Origin: Bettongia penicillata ogilbyi
Lineage: Eukaryota > Chordata > Mammalia > Diprotodontia > Potoroidae
Reading direction: 5' to 3'
DNA length: 64,000 nucleotides
Assembly (NCBI GenBank): GCA_023548195.1
Contig: JAJHZJ010000496.1
Span: 10,695,570 to 10,759,569, forward strand
Shown here piece after piece: positions 22,548 through 33,070 of the stretch; the first letter of the stretch is position 1, and each line of letters begins with the position of its first letter. A program made the translations under genes and the position numbers. The notes beneath the pieces were generated by a model. That model did not search any database, had not been told where the DNA came from, and saw only the letters and a program-made list of their open reading frames with translations.

Positions 22548-25360
22548 ATATATTTTTTAAATATAAATTTATTTATTTAACTTTTTACATTAATTTTCAT
22601 AAAATTTTGGGTTCCAAATTTTCTCCCCATTTATCCCCTCCCCCCACCCCAATACCCCGAGCATTCTAATTTTCCCTATCACCAATCTGCCCTCTCTTCT
22701 ATCATCCGTCCCTTCTCTTGTCCCCATCTTCTCTTTTGTCCTGTAGGGCCAGATGACTTTCTATTCCCCATTAACCTATTTCTTATTTCCTAGTAGCAAG
22801 AACAATACTAAACAGTTGTTCCTAAAACTTTGAGTTCCAAATTCTCCCTCTCCCCATCCATTCCCTTTGAGAAGGCAGGCAGTTCAATATAGGCCATATC
22901 TGTTTAGTTTTGCAAATGACTTCGATAATAGTCATGTTGTGTAAGACTAACTGTATTTCCCTCCATCCTATCCTGCCCCCCAGTGCTTCTATTCCCTCTT
23001 TTGATCCTGTCCCTCCCTAGGTGTTGACTTCAAATTGCTCCCTCCTCCCATTGCCCTCTCTTCCATCATCTCCCCCACCTTGCTTATCTCCTTCTCCCCC
23101 ACTTTCCTGTATAGTAAGATAGGTTTTCATACCAAAATGAGTGTGCATTTTATTCCTTCCTTTAGTCGAATGTGATGAGGGTAAACTTCATGTTTTTTTC
23201 TCAGTTCTCCTTTTTCCCTCCACTAAAAAGTCTCCTGCTTGCCTCTTGAATGAGATATAATTTACCCCATTCTATTTGACCCTCTCTCTTCCCACTACAT
23301 TTCTCTCTCACCGTTTAACTTAATTTCTTTTGAGATATGGTCCCATCCCATTCAATTCACTCTATGCTCTCTGTCTCTGTATGTGCATGCATGTGTGTAT
23401 GTGTATGTGCGGGCATGCATGTACATGCATGTGTGTGTGCGTGTGTGTGTGTGTATGTGTGCATGTGGTCCCACCAACTTCCCAGATACTGAAAAGTTTT
23501 AAGAGTTACAAATATTGTCTTTCCATGTAGGAATGTAAACAGTTCACCTTTGGTAAGTCCCTTATGACTTCTCTTTGCTGTTTACTTTTTCATGCTTCTT
23601 CTCATTCTTGTGTTGGAAAGTCAAATTTTCTTTTCAGCTCTGGTCTTTTCATCAAGAATGAATGAAAGTCCTCTGTTTCATTGAAAGACCATATTTTCCC
23701 CTGAAGTATTATACTCAGTTTTGCTGGGTAGGTGATTCTTGGTTTGAGTCCTAGTTCCTTTGACTTCTGGAATATCCTATTCCACACCCTTCGATACCTT
23801 AATGTAGAAGCTGCTAGATCTTGTGTTATGCTGATTGTATTTCCACAATACTGGAATTGTTTCTTTCTAGCTGCTTGCAATATTTTCTCCTTGACCTGGG
23901 AATTCAGAAATTTGGCCACAATGTTCCTAGGAGTTTCTCTTTTTGGATCTCTTTCAGGCGGTGATCAATGGATTCCTTCAATACTTATTTTGCCCTCTGG
24001 TTCTAGAATATCAGGGCAGTTTTCCTTGATAATTTCATGGAAGATGATGTCTAGGCTCTTTTTTTGATCATGGCTTTCAGGTAGTCCCATAATTTTTTAA
24101 ATTGTCTCTCCTGGATCTATTTTCCAATGAAATATTTCACATTCTCTTCCATTTTTTCATTCTTTTGGTTTTGTTTAGTGATTTCTTGGTTTCTCATAAA
24201 GTCATTAGCCTCCATCTGTTCCATTCTAATCTTGAGAGAACTATTTTCTTCAGTGAGCTTTTGAACCTCTTTTTCCATTTGGCTAATTCTGCTTTTGAAA
24301 GCATTCTTCTCCTCATTGGTTTTTTGAACCTCTTTTGCCAATTGAGTGAGCCTATTCTTCAAGGTGTTATTTTCTTCAGCATTTTTTTGGGTCTCCTTAA
24401 CCAAGGTATTGACCCGTTTTTCATACTGTACTTGCATCTCTCTCATTTCTCTTCCCAGTTTTTCCTCCACCTGTCTAACTTGATTTTCAAAATCCTTTTT
24501 GAGCTCTTCCATGGGCTGAGCCCACTGGACATCCATCTCGGATGTCTGGAATAGAGAGGCCCCGACCTCCACGTCTTTCCCTGATGGCAAGCATTGTTCC
24601 TCTCCATCAGAAATGAAAGGAGGAAACATCATCTCTTCCCCAAGAAAGTAGCTTTCTATGGTCTTATTTTTCTACCCTTTTCTGGGCATTTTCCCAGCTA
24701 GTTACTTGACTTCTGAGATTCCTCTCCACCCCAACCTAGATCCACCCAGCTAGTGCTTGGGGTCTGAGATTCAAATGCTTCTTCCCAGCCTCAGGGCTTT
24801 CTGGGGCGGGCGCAGCTGCTATTCAATGTGAGCTTAAGTTCTGGTGCTCAGGTAGGGGCAGGGCCGCTTCCCAGGCTCAGTTCCCTCAGGGGGTTTATGC
24901 AGAGATCTTCAACAATGGAGCTCCTGCCTGCTTGGGGAGTCCCGGGCCGCCACTGTCTCTGCTGCTCCCTCTGCAGCTGCCTCCCAAGGGGGCCCGAGTC
25001 ATGGAGACACCCCGATCCCCTCTCGGCCAGCCCAGAAGTCTCTCTCACTGACCTGTAGTGCCTATGGGTGGAGGGAACTTCACGGCTGCCGGAGGTTCCA
25101 TCCCTGAAACCTGCTCGGATCTGCTCCTCTGGGGCCGTGGCCAGGGCAGCACAGTGGTGGGCTCCACTGTCTGGAGCATGACAGACCTTTGGGGTTGGTT
25201 TTTCAGGGCTCTCTGGAACAGAAATCTCTTCCACTGCGTTTCTGCATGGGTTCCACTGCTCCAGAATTTGTGGGGAGTTCTTTTTATAGGAAATTTATGG
25301 GCTGTGGGTTTGGAGCTAGCATACATGAGTCTTTCTACTCCGCCATCTTGGCTCCTCCCC
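22548..25360 (-). mobile_element. HAL1-like half-L1 element: L1 5' end + ORF1 + 3' UTR, no ORF2
   Basis: Read on -, it begins at 25360 with an L1 5' end (CAAGATGGCGG at 25340-25350). ORF1 follows: 24632-24117 is a 171-codon frame rich in coiled-coil heptads (EEK/NTL/KEVQK repeats), and 23919-23602 carries the ORF1 C-terminal domain ('ARKKQFQYCGNTISI'); the two are separated by a frame break. Downstream is about 1 kb of purine-rich spacer and a G-rich 3' UTR ending A-rich at 22548, with no trace of endonuclease or RT. Imperfect 14-15-bp TSDs flank it: CCAAGGATGGTATAT at 22533-22547 and CCAAGATGGTATAT at 25361-25374. Known HAL1 elements share this ORF1-only design. Confidence 0.75.
23370..23466. 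repeat. Imperfect (TG)n/(CATG)n microsatellite inside the HAL1-like element
   Basis: Runs of TGTG with GCATGCATG interruptions; the cleanest TG run is at about 23429-23452. Confidence 0.75.
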
Positions 25361-25549
25361 CCAAGATGGTATATTCTTAAAGAGACTTTAAATCTTAATC
25401 ATAGGATCTTAAGTCTAGAGCTGGAAGCAGAGAAGGATATAAATTCAGGTGAGGTAGTCCCCTCCAAGAGTTTAAATTTGGTTAGGGGATGAAATGTATT
25501 CACAGACAAGACAGGACAATCAAAACTTGCCAAACCCTACCTCCTGCCC

Positions 25550-25690
25550 CAGTCAGCTCCCTATGTATGTTGTTTTCTCAATAGAATTTGATCTCCTTGA
25601 GGTCAGGATAGTCTTTTTGTTTGCATTTGTATTACCAAAATTTAGCATAAGGCCTGACTTAATAAATACTTGTTCCTTCTTTCTTTCTAG
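25550..25690 (+). repeat. L2 3'-end fragment, sense
   Basis: 'ctccttgaggtcaggatag', 'gcatttgtattaccaaaat' and 'ttaataaatacttgttcc' match the L2 terminus. Confidence 0.55.
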
Positions 25691-25703
25691 AATTTAAGAA
25701 ATT

Positions 25704-25935
25704 AGGGCATCTACACAGCACAGTGGTAGAGTACCAGGCCTGAAGTTAGGAACGCCTGAGTTCATATCCAGCCTCAGACACTTACTAGCTGTGTGCCCCT
25801 AGCAAAGTCACAACCCAATTTGCCTCAGTTTTCTCATCTGTAAAATGAGCTGGAGAGGGAAATGGCAAACCACTCCAGTACCTCTACCAAGAAAACTCCA
25901 AATGGGGTCATTAAGAGTCTGATGCAAATTAAAAA
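25704..25935 (+). repeat. tRNA-derived CORE-SINE (marsupial WSINE/SINE1 type)
   Basis: 'gagttcatatccagcctcag', 'gctgtgtgcccctagcaaag', 'ctcatctgtaaaatgagctg' and 'ccaagaaaactccaaatggg'. The head is more diverged than in the copy at 6304. 25936-26455 has no supported feature. Confidence 0.7.
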
Positions 25936-26455
25936 ACAAACAAAAAGGGTTTGCAGGAGACAAACTGGAGGAGTAAGAGCATTTCAGACATGGGAGAGTA
26001 TGAGAGTTGAAAGTCAGGAGATAACGTCTTATTTAGAGAATTCAAACAGAACTGCTTAGGTAGAGCTTTTGATGGAGAGTAATATGCAACTAGTCTCCAA
26101 TGGTAACTGTAGCTAGATTATGAATATTTTAAAATGCCGAACAAAAGTTGTTTATCTTAGAGGAAATAGGGAACCACTCAAGTTAGTCAATTAGCAAGAT
26201 GAAATTGAGGTTCTAATGCCAGGAGGCAACCTTTTCCCTATAAGTGTCATTGAGACTTGATGGAATGAGACATTGGAGTAAGGAACATAACCTTGGGCTC
26301 ACTCTCTTGACCTGTGAGAGACAAGTCTACTTACAGAGACAAGTTGGGGTCCCCAAAGGTGCTGATGACTGCTTTCCCAAAGGTTCTAGGTGTAACCACA
26401 AGGAGTTGGAGCTTTCAGTACTTAACCCCCACTGTACTCCATGTTATCAATCAGT

Positions 26456-27535
26456 TAGGGGGTGGAGCCAAGATAGGGGAGAAAAGACAGGGACTCCCCA
26501 GAGCTTTCCCAAATTTTCCTCTGAATAATTTTAAATAATGTCTCAAAACAAATTCTGAAGAGGCAGAACCCATAAAAGGATGGGGTAAAATAATTTTTCG
26601 GCCCAAGACAATGTAGAAGGTTGCAAGGAAGGGTCTTTCACCCTGAGGTGATAGTGAAGCACATCTATACTAGCATAGTCAACAAACCAGAAGTAAGCCT
26701 TGGGGGTGAGTGAATCAGCAGTGGTAATAGCAGGAGCTGTTTCCAGAGCTCTTGAGCTTTCAGGCCACAGACTGTGAAGGGGTCAGACAATTGATCAGAA
26801 GGAGATTGCAAAGGTCCCTTTACTGGCCCTGGGTGCAGGATTCTGTTACTTTTGGGCACAGTCCCAGGGCAAGGAGGAGCACTAGCAAACAGAACTTGTA
26901 GCCACAGGGGAGTGGAGATCCTGGTCATAGTTCCAGGGCAGAAAAGAGTGCTTGTGGTTGCTCACACACCTCTCCTTAGATCATACCAACTTGGAATAAT
27001 TGAAACCTTACAGACCCCCACAACTAGCTGTGAAAACAACTATACAAAAAACCTGAAGATTGAGATGCTATCACCTCCACCCCAGGACAGAGCCCAACTT
27101 TAAATACAAACTCAGAAGAAGACAGCAAAGTCAAACTGCTATGTCCAAAGCCTCAAAGAAAAATGTGAATTGGTCTCAAGCCATGGAAGAGCTCTAAAAA
27201 GGATTTTAAAAATCAAATAAGAGAGACAGATGAAAAAAATGGGAAAAGAAATGAGAGTGATCATGAGAAAAGAGTCAAGAGTGGTGGAGGCATAAAAAAT
27301 ACTGAAATAAATAACACCTTAAAAAGCAGAATAGACCAAATGGGATAAGAGGCACAAACATACAAGGAAGAGGAAAATGCCTTTAAAGGCAGAATTGGCC
27401 AAATGGAAAAAGAGGTACAAAAGCTCAATGAGGAAAGTAATTCCTTAAAAATTAGAATCAGGCAAGTGGAAGCTAATGACTCCAAGAGATATTAAGAAGC
27501 AATAAAATGTAATCAAAACAATGAAAAACTAACTA
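26456..27535 (+). mobile_element. Second half-L1-type fragment: L1 5' end plus ORF1 N-terminal coiled-coil
   Basis: It starts with 'ggtggagccaagatagggg', a mutated L1/HAL1 5' end. From about 27180 it reads as the ORF1 coiled-coil ('aaaaggattttaaaaatc', then 'attagaatcaggcaagtgga', as in 14690-14710). It stops near 27535, before the ORF1 C-terminal domain. No ORF2. Confidence 0.6.
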
Positions 27536-27539
27536 TCAG

Positions 27540-28390
27540 TTGAATTCCGTCTGCTTTTAGGAGAGATTTACTGAAAAGTTATAGGAAGAAAAGAAGTTAG
27601 AAAAAAATCCACTTGAACACAGGGTCCCTGGGGAGAACAGACTCAGACTGTTGCGTTCTAGAGGTGCTGAGAACCCTTGAAATTCAAAGGCAAAAGGTGC
27701 GAGTCTCCCTTGAAAGAATTTGACTCAAGCCTTCCTTCAGTCAGAGATAAGTTTTATTAAAACACTTGTTGGAGGTGAGATTTCAGTGAGTCTGCACTAT
27801 TGGCCAGATTTTAAATATCTGAGCAACTTAATGGAGGGGGCATGATGAACCTTTTATACAGACTGTAGACCTTTTATAAAGACTGTGGGAATGTTGAGGT
27901 CTGATGGGTGCTGGGGGACCCTGAAATTAGCCTTAAAGCCAAAGAAAAACAAAATTTATTAAAGATTCGCCATATTGGGTTGACTCTTAAGGAGCCTAAG
28001 CATTTGTAACACTTGTATTAACTAGCGGGCCAGATACCATCTCAATTAGACAGAGTCTGAGCTGGATCAAATTTGAGTGCCTTCATGGAGGCAAGATGGA
28101 ACTTAAATACAGAAAAGACTGTAGGAAGGATCTGGGAGTGGTCTGGTAGTGATGGAAGGAGGGTTTAGGAAGGGTCTTGAGGAGAAGTCCGAGGAGGACC
28201 TTAATGGGACTAAAGACAGGTCAAAGGATGGAAACAGCTCGAGGCAATCAGAAGATGGCAGACAATGGAAGGCTAGAGTGGGAAGTGGGTGGGGCAGTCC
28301 AGAGATAACAAAGGAGGGCCAGGCTAGGTTAAGGGTGACAGATTTGCCTATGAAAGGCCAGATTAAGCGGGAAGATTCAAGGAGGTTCCT
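27540..28390 (-). repeat. Possible tandem LTR-type remnants, antisense; class unproven
   Basis: Two sub-blocks, each with an inverted poly(A)-like TTTATT ('aagttttattaaaacac' at about 27750, 'aaaatttattaaagattcg' at about 27955) followed by LTR-like text with repeated phrases ('tatacagactgtagacc', 'tacagaaaagactgtagg'). No ORFs and no defined ends. Confidence 0.3.
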
Positions 28391-28439
28391 ATAGACTGTA
28401 CCTCATCACAGCCATAGAGATATCTAAAATCTCAGAATG

Positions 28440-28570
28440 TCTAAAAGCACATATTTGTATCATACAGTCTAGAACTAGTTTTATTCCTTCTTTTCAATTC
28501 GATTGTAAACTCTTTGGGGCAGGGATATCTATATTTTTATCCCACATAGCACCCAGTCCCTCCTTAGCAT
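28440..28570 (+). repeat. L2 3'-end fragment, sense
   Basis: 'gattgtaaactctttggggc', 'tttttatcccacatagcacc' and 'gggatttattaatgtg' fit the L2 terminus. 28571-29330 shows no further supported feature. Confidence 0.5.
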
Positions 28571-29414
28571 AAAGCTGGGATTTATTAATGTGATTAAAAT
28601 TCCCTTTACAATGGACTTTGGGAGGGCCAGTTTGTTCGCTTGAATAAATGGAATTATTCTTGTGTAATAAAATGTTTTTAGCTATCACATTTCTAGCATG
28701 CAGAGGCTGAAGATGAAACTCAATCTCACACTCTAGATGGGTGAAAGAGAAAGTTGTTTTTAAATAGTGCTTTGAATTTTCTGGAGAAAAAGGTCTGTTT
28801 TTCTCCTCCCAGCTCTCAAGGTACGAATGTTTTAAATTTGCATTTAAGTGGGGTTTTTCAAAGGTGAAAGTTTTAAGGTGGGGGAGAAGTTAGCTTTTAA
28901 AACCTAAGTCCTAGACCGAGAAGTTGAGTTCTTTTTTCGGAGCCGGAGTGGGGAAGGTGCGGCCTCCGGGCGCTCGGGATTCTCAGGTGCGCCCTTTGGC
29001 TCAGGGCTAACTTCCCAGGACTTTTCCTTTTCTGGTGGGACGGGACTGTTCTTGGTTGGCAGAACAAACTTGCTACATTCATTTCCTGTTTTCCTCTACC
29101 CACCCCGATCACCAGAACCGATTATGTGGGTATTTTAAAATTAGGAAATTATTGCATTGGTGGAACAAGCTTTTCCCAGGACGTTCCACTTCACAAGGTC
29201 CTTTCTTAGGGGCTGACTTTTCCGAATGAGAGTAACGGCAAGTCAAGTTCCTTTCCTTAGCTAGTAAGGACACTATAATGCAAATATTCCTGGAAAGGGG
29301 CGTGGTTAATATGTAACGCTTTAGTTACGCCGGTAGTCCTTAACCTCGCGTCGGATCTCGGCCTTCCGGGGAGTCCCGGGGGCGGCGGCCACGCTCACAC
29401 ACCCCCAAACGGCT

Positions 29415-29707
29415 CGGCTCGCCGCCCCGCCCTCTCCCCGCCAGCCTCGGCTCGCCGCCCCGCCCTCTCCCCTCCAGCTTCGGCTGGCCGCCCCGCCCTC
29501 TCCCCTCCAGCCTCGGCTCGCCGCCCCGCCCCCTCCCCTCCAGCTTCGGCTGGCCGCCCCGCCCCCTCCCCTCCAGCCTCGGCTCGCCGCCCCGCCCTCT
29601 CCCCCTCCAGCCTCGGCTCGCCGCGCCCCGCCCTCTCCCCTCCAGCCTCGGCTCGCCGCCCCGCCCCCTCCCCGCCAGCCTCGGCTCGCCGCCCCGGTCC
29701 CCTCCCC
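29415..29707. repeat. 33-bp GC-box minisatellite, about 8.9 units
   Basis: Units start at 29415, 29448, 29481, 29514, 29547, 29580, 29614, 29649 and 29682, with lengths 33,33,33,33,33,34,35,33 and a partial unit. Each begins CGGCTCGCC or CGGCTGGCC and contains an Sp/KLF-type box, usually CCCCGCCC. Units differ by few substitutions. Because 33 is a multiple of three, all three - frames stay open (up to 175 codons, Gly/Arg/Glu/Ala repeats); I take these to be artefacts. Confidence 0.95.
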
Positions 29708-29749
29708 ATTCCCCCAGCCCAAGTTGCAGACAGGCTGGGACAGTTCCCA

Positions 29750-29870
29750 AGAGCACAGATTGAGGCCTGAAAGGGACCCAACAGGTCCAACCCCTTCCTG
29801 TTACAGAGGACGAAGCCCGGAGGTCAAGCGAGCTGCTCAAGGTCAGCATCCGGCCCGGGGGCTCCAAGGT
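29750..29870 (-). repeat. MIR3-like SINE remnant inside the CpG island
   Basis: 'cacagattgaggcctgaaag', 'aacaggtccaaccccttcc', 'ttacagaggacgaagccc' and 'gaggtcaagcgagctgctc' follow the antisense MIR3 order, here with high GC. Confidence 0.5.
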
Positions 29871-30399
29871 CGGCCCCCCTCCTGGGCGCTCCCTTAACTG
29901 GAAGGGCTGTCACGTGCAGGAGGCCTCAGGCTAGTTCAAGGGAAAGTGAAGCCCCGAGAAACTTTCTAGTAATTAGAAGGCGGGTGCTTCCGTAGGTAGT
30001 GAGTTCCCCAGCTCTGGAGGGATCCAAGCCGAAGCTGGAAGGCCATGGGTATCTAGAAGCGGGAAAGAGAAATCTCTTTTGGGGGACCGCCGAGATCGCC
30101 CCTGACCCCGCCCCCTGAGTCGTCCCGTGACTCACTCCCAGCGCTCGCTGGCTTCGGCCTCGGCTAAGAGGGAACGTGACGTCAGGCCCCGCCCCCTACA
30201 GTCAGGGTCACTTGGCAGGGAGTCCCGAGGAGATGCTGCCCTTTTTCCGCCCTCAGCAAATATGGCGCCCAAAAGGCCACGCACTTCCGGCGCAAGGACC
30301 ACCTAGAGCCCGGACTCGGGAGGTGGGGCCGGAAGTCGCTCTGCCCCTTCCGGTCTTCGCCCCACCCTTCCCCGGCCTAGGCCTCCTCCTCCGCCCCGC

Positions 30400-30512
30400 C
30401 CCTTAGCCGGGCCTCGATTTCTGCCGGCGCGGGACGATGAGGCTCGTCGGGACCCGTGGAGCGGCGCAGCTGCGGTCCCCGTGTTACGAATAGGGCCGCC
30501 GAGCCGCCCCAG
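30400..30512 (+). other. MFN1: Putative non-coding first exon of MFN1 (start not determined)
   Basis: The first coding exon of MFN1 begins at 35221 with only six nucleotides before the ATG, so at least one upstream non-coding exon is required. The best donor in the island downstream of the ETS/YY1 cluster is CCCCAG|GTCAGG, giving an exon end at 30512. The 5' limit is a guess. Exon 1 could use another donor. Confidence 0.4.
30437..30493 (+). CDS. Possible 18-codon upstream ORF in MFN1 exon 1
   Basis: ATG at 30437 has A at -3 and A at +4. It runs 18 codons to TAG at 30491-30493, ending before the putative donor at 30513, so it would be a self-contained uORF about 20 nt from the exon end. It depends entirely on transcription starting upstream of 30437. 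Confidence 0.25.
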   Translation: MRLVGTRGAAQLRSPCYE

Positions 30513-30575
30513 GTCAGGCCCCACCGCCCTCCCCCGTCTCCGATCCCCGTTTCGGCCACGGGCGCTCTGTGCCGG

Positions 30576-30602
30576 GTCTCTCTCTCTCTCTCTCCCCCCC
30601 CG
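30576..30602. repeat. (TC)n plus poly-C tract in the CpG island
   Basis: An alternating TCTC run followed by eight or more C residues, downstream of the putative donor; a second C-rich run lies at about 30691-30708. Confidence 0.8.
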
Positions 30603-30929
30603 CCCCATGGAGGGAGGGGGGGCGGCTGGCACCTGGCGGGGGGCGGGGCGGGCCCCTCGGGAGGGCCGTTGGGGCCTGGGTCAGCTGGACACCCCCCCCA
30701 CCCCCCAGGCCCGGCCTCCCCTGGCCTGGGCTAGCTCGATGAGCCCCTCCCGGGGGCGTGGTGGCAGAGTGGTCAGACCCTAGAACAGCCGCGAGAGGCT
30801 CGCGAGGCCCCGGCCCGAGTTCTGGTCACCGTTCTGTTTGTGGTCCTGGTCCCGGAGGCCCGGGGAGCTGAAGGGGTTTGGCCCAGCTCCTCGAGGTATC
30901 GGGTGGGTTCAGTTGGTACGGATGCCGAG

Positions 30930-31130
30930 CTTGGGGCAGCCTTGGCACTCGGTTAAGTGACTTGTCCAGGGTCTTGCAGGGAGGCCGTGTCCGAGGTGGG
31001 CTTCCTAGTCCAGGCCAAGTGCTCCGCCCCTGAGCCCCTGCGTGCTGCCTGCGGGCCCTTTCCCTGTTGTCTGGTTTGCCCGGGGGGGCTGTGGTTATCC
31101 TCATTTTACTGATGAGGAAGAGGAGACATC
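30930..31130 (-). repeat. MIR-like SINE, antisense
   Basis: 'ggttaagtgacttgtccagg', 'ggcttcctagtccaggcc' and, further on, 'cctcattttactgatgagg' (inverted order, perhaps two pieces) match MIR text at the 3' shoulder of the island. Confidence 0.45.
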
Positions 31131-31589
31131 TGGGGGTAGGCAGGCTTTTGAGTGACCTCTCTCTGACTTGGGCACCACTTCCCAAATTTTGCGTAATTGA
31201 TTGAAACACTTGCTCTGCTGCTTAACCACCCAGTGTTTCCAGGCAAGGTCCTTAACCTGCTTGCCTGCTTTCTTATGTTTCTTACCCACCTTTTTAAACT
31301 TTTACCTCTAAACTTTTGACTGATTGAGTTCTTAGATTCCAGTTCTAAATGTGGTTCCAGTTGTAAGTCTGGGATGCTTTTCCAGCTCGGAGGATCTGTG
31401 CCATCTTTTGCCTTTGTGCACATGTCCTCTCCAGCACTTGTAATCTCTCCTTCCCTGCTTGGGTTCAGCTCTTGTGCTCCCGTCTATGGGAAGGAAGCCT
31501 TTGTGTGCTCCCATGGGGTTAGTGATTCTCTCTCCTTAAAATAAATGTGAATACATGTATCTGTTTACATGTTCTCCCTTTCTCCATTT

Positions 31590-31670
31590 CCTCAGAAAAA
31601 TGTAAGCTTCTTGAGGATAGGATTACTTTTCCCTGTGAATTCCTTGCTTATCCAGGGGTCTTAAAAATGC
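31590..31670 (+). repeat. L2 3'-end fragment, sense
   Basis: 'gtaagcttcttgaggatagg' and 'ttttccctgtgaattcc' match an L2 terminus. The rest of 31131-32465 (MFN1 intron 1) shows nothing else I can support. Confidence 0.4.
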
Positions 31671-32465
31671 AGCTTAGTTGGGGAGATTTCTCCTGTAGCA
31701 AGTCTGTCATCACCCACTGCAGCTCTGTCTCCTCCAGAACCCCATCTCTTTGCTGAAGGGATTGTTCTAACTTTATCTGTATGTGGTTCTGCTTTTATTT
31801 CTGCCTCTGCTGCCCAGAATTAGACTGAGTGATAGGGATTTGCCCTTGGTGACTTTTCAGTGGGGAAGAAGCCAAGAGTCTTTTTACATTCCTTGAAGCA
31901 GTGAATGGGCTGGCTCTAAACTTCACTACATTTTTCCCCTGACTGTCCTTGTTTTTTTGTTTTTTTTTGTAAAAAAAAAGTGAATGTCATTTGCCTTCTT
32001 GTGTTGCTTCTAGGGCTCAGGAATAAAGTTGTCCAGGCAGGCCCTGTCCCCTTTCAGAAACTTTGTGAATAACTTATTGTTTACTAACTTGTTTTCTACC
32101 TTGTCCAGTGCCCTTTAATGAGTTGAAGTCTCCTGAATTAAAATTAAAATGAATTCTTATCACAAAAGGTTATAGTAGAAAACTTATGAGAGAATTAGAG
32201 CCAGCTTGACAAAAATAACTCCCCAGGTTTCTCTAAAAAACTTCTCTCATTTAAAAATAAATGTAGTCTTTAAAAAAATTACTTTGACAACTTTCCCCCC
32301 ATTAGTTCCATTAGGAGAATAACACTGAAAAGTGATCACCAGATTCTGTTTAAAAAAAGCATTAAATTCTTGTAAATTTTGATATAGATTTCCTGATACC
32401 CTGAAAAAAATTGGGAAAATGTTCCCTTGAATCCTCCATAGCTTAAGAAAAAAATTTAAAATCAT

Positions 32466-32850
32466 GGAACTGGGAAAGGACCTTAAATATCATCTGGTCC
32501 AGTTGGCATCTAGCTAAAGTTTCTACCACCAAAAGGTCTCCTTAAACCTATAAACTAAAAACAAAACCTTTTTTCCACATCTTCTTCCCTCTCTTTCTCT
32601 TCCCATACCCAGTTGCTTGAGACTCCTCTGTGAGTGTGAAATTTTTGTTGTTTATACTAGTTCACAGTATAGACTGACCCTGGAAAACATTGATCAGGTC
32701 TGGCCCCATTGGAGCCGAAGAAAGTAATATCTAGAGAGGTGGGGGCGGGGACTTGCCCATCCCAACCCAGGCATGAGCAGAGCTGGAATGGCAGACCTGG
32801 TCTTCTTCCTCCTACTCTCTATGCCATGGTGTTGTAATTGAAAGAAACTG
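32466..32850 (-). repeat. MIR3-like SINE, antisense, degraded
   Basis: 'ggaactgggaaaggacctta', 'aatatcatctggtccag' and later 'gacttgcccatcccaaccc', 'gagcagagctggaatggcag' are spread-out antisense MIR3 text. Confidence 0.4.
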
Positions 32851-32884
32851 CATATTTTTCAGTCCACTTCTACCCTAGGACCTG

Positions 32885-33070
32885 CTTTTGTAGAGTACAA
32901 AGAGCACTGGCTTTGTAGTCAGAAGACCTGGGTTCAAATCCAGTCACTTACAGATACTTCCTGTGTTACCAGGGACAAGTCATTTCACTTCTCTGCAACC
33001 CAGTTTTCTCATTTTTAAAATGAGAGGATTGGACTAGCAGGTCTCTAAGGTTTTATCTAACTCCAGATAT
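32885..33070 (+). repeat. MIR SINE, sense
   Basis: A clear MIR: 'aaagagcactggctttgtag', 'gacctgggttcaaatccag', 'gggacaagtcatttcac' and 'ttttctcatttttaaaatg'. Confidence 0.75.

Larger units (their letters stand above)
29335..30800 (+). promoter_or_regulatory. CpG-island promoter of MFN1
   Basis: This is the only long GC- and CpG-rich interval in an otherwise AT-rich window. Motifs visible: CACGTG E-box at 29911-29916; AP-1-type TGACTCA at 30128-30134; a perfect palindromic CRE TGACGTCA at 30177-30184; a YY1-like 'aaatatggcgccc' at 30258-30270; ETS-type sites at 30282-30290 (CACTTCCGG), 30329-30336 (CCGGAAGT) and 30347-30353 (CTTCCGG). No TATA box stands out. The ETS/YY1 cluster is typical of housekeeping and nuclear-encoded mitochondrial gene promoters and probably lies just upstream of the start sites. 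A minisatellite (29415-29707) and a MIR remnant lie in its upstream part. Confidence 0.85.

Noticed and set aside
24848..25492. Open frames of 128-144 codons near the 5' end of the HAL1-like element
   Set aside because: They lie in the GC-rich L1-type 5' UTR, run in both directions and match no host family; ORF1 is at 24632-23602 on -.
27540..28390. Endogenous retrovirus with coding genes
   Set aside because: Only LTR-like, non-coding text is visible, with no gag/pol/env-like reading and no primer-binding site; I list it only as a possible LTR-type remnant.
29321..29867. Long - strand open frames (131-175 codons) across the CpG island
   Set aside because: They arise because the 33-bp minisatellite is a multiple of three and GC-rich (few stops). 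All three frames are open, the peptide is a simple Gly/Arg/Ala repeat, and there is no start context or family resemblance.
30750..30830. tRNA-like A box 'tggcagagtgg' in the CpG island
   Set aside because: No B box (GGTTCGANTCC) at the right distance and no cloverleaf; probably a GC-rich MIR remnant or chance.
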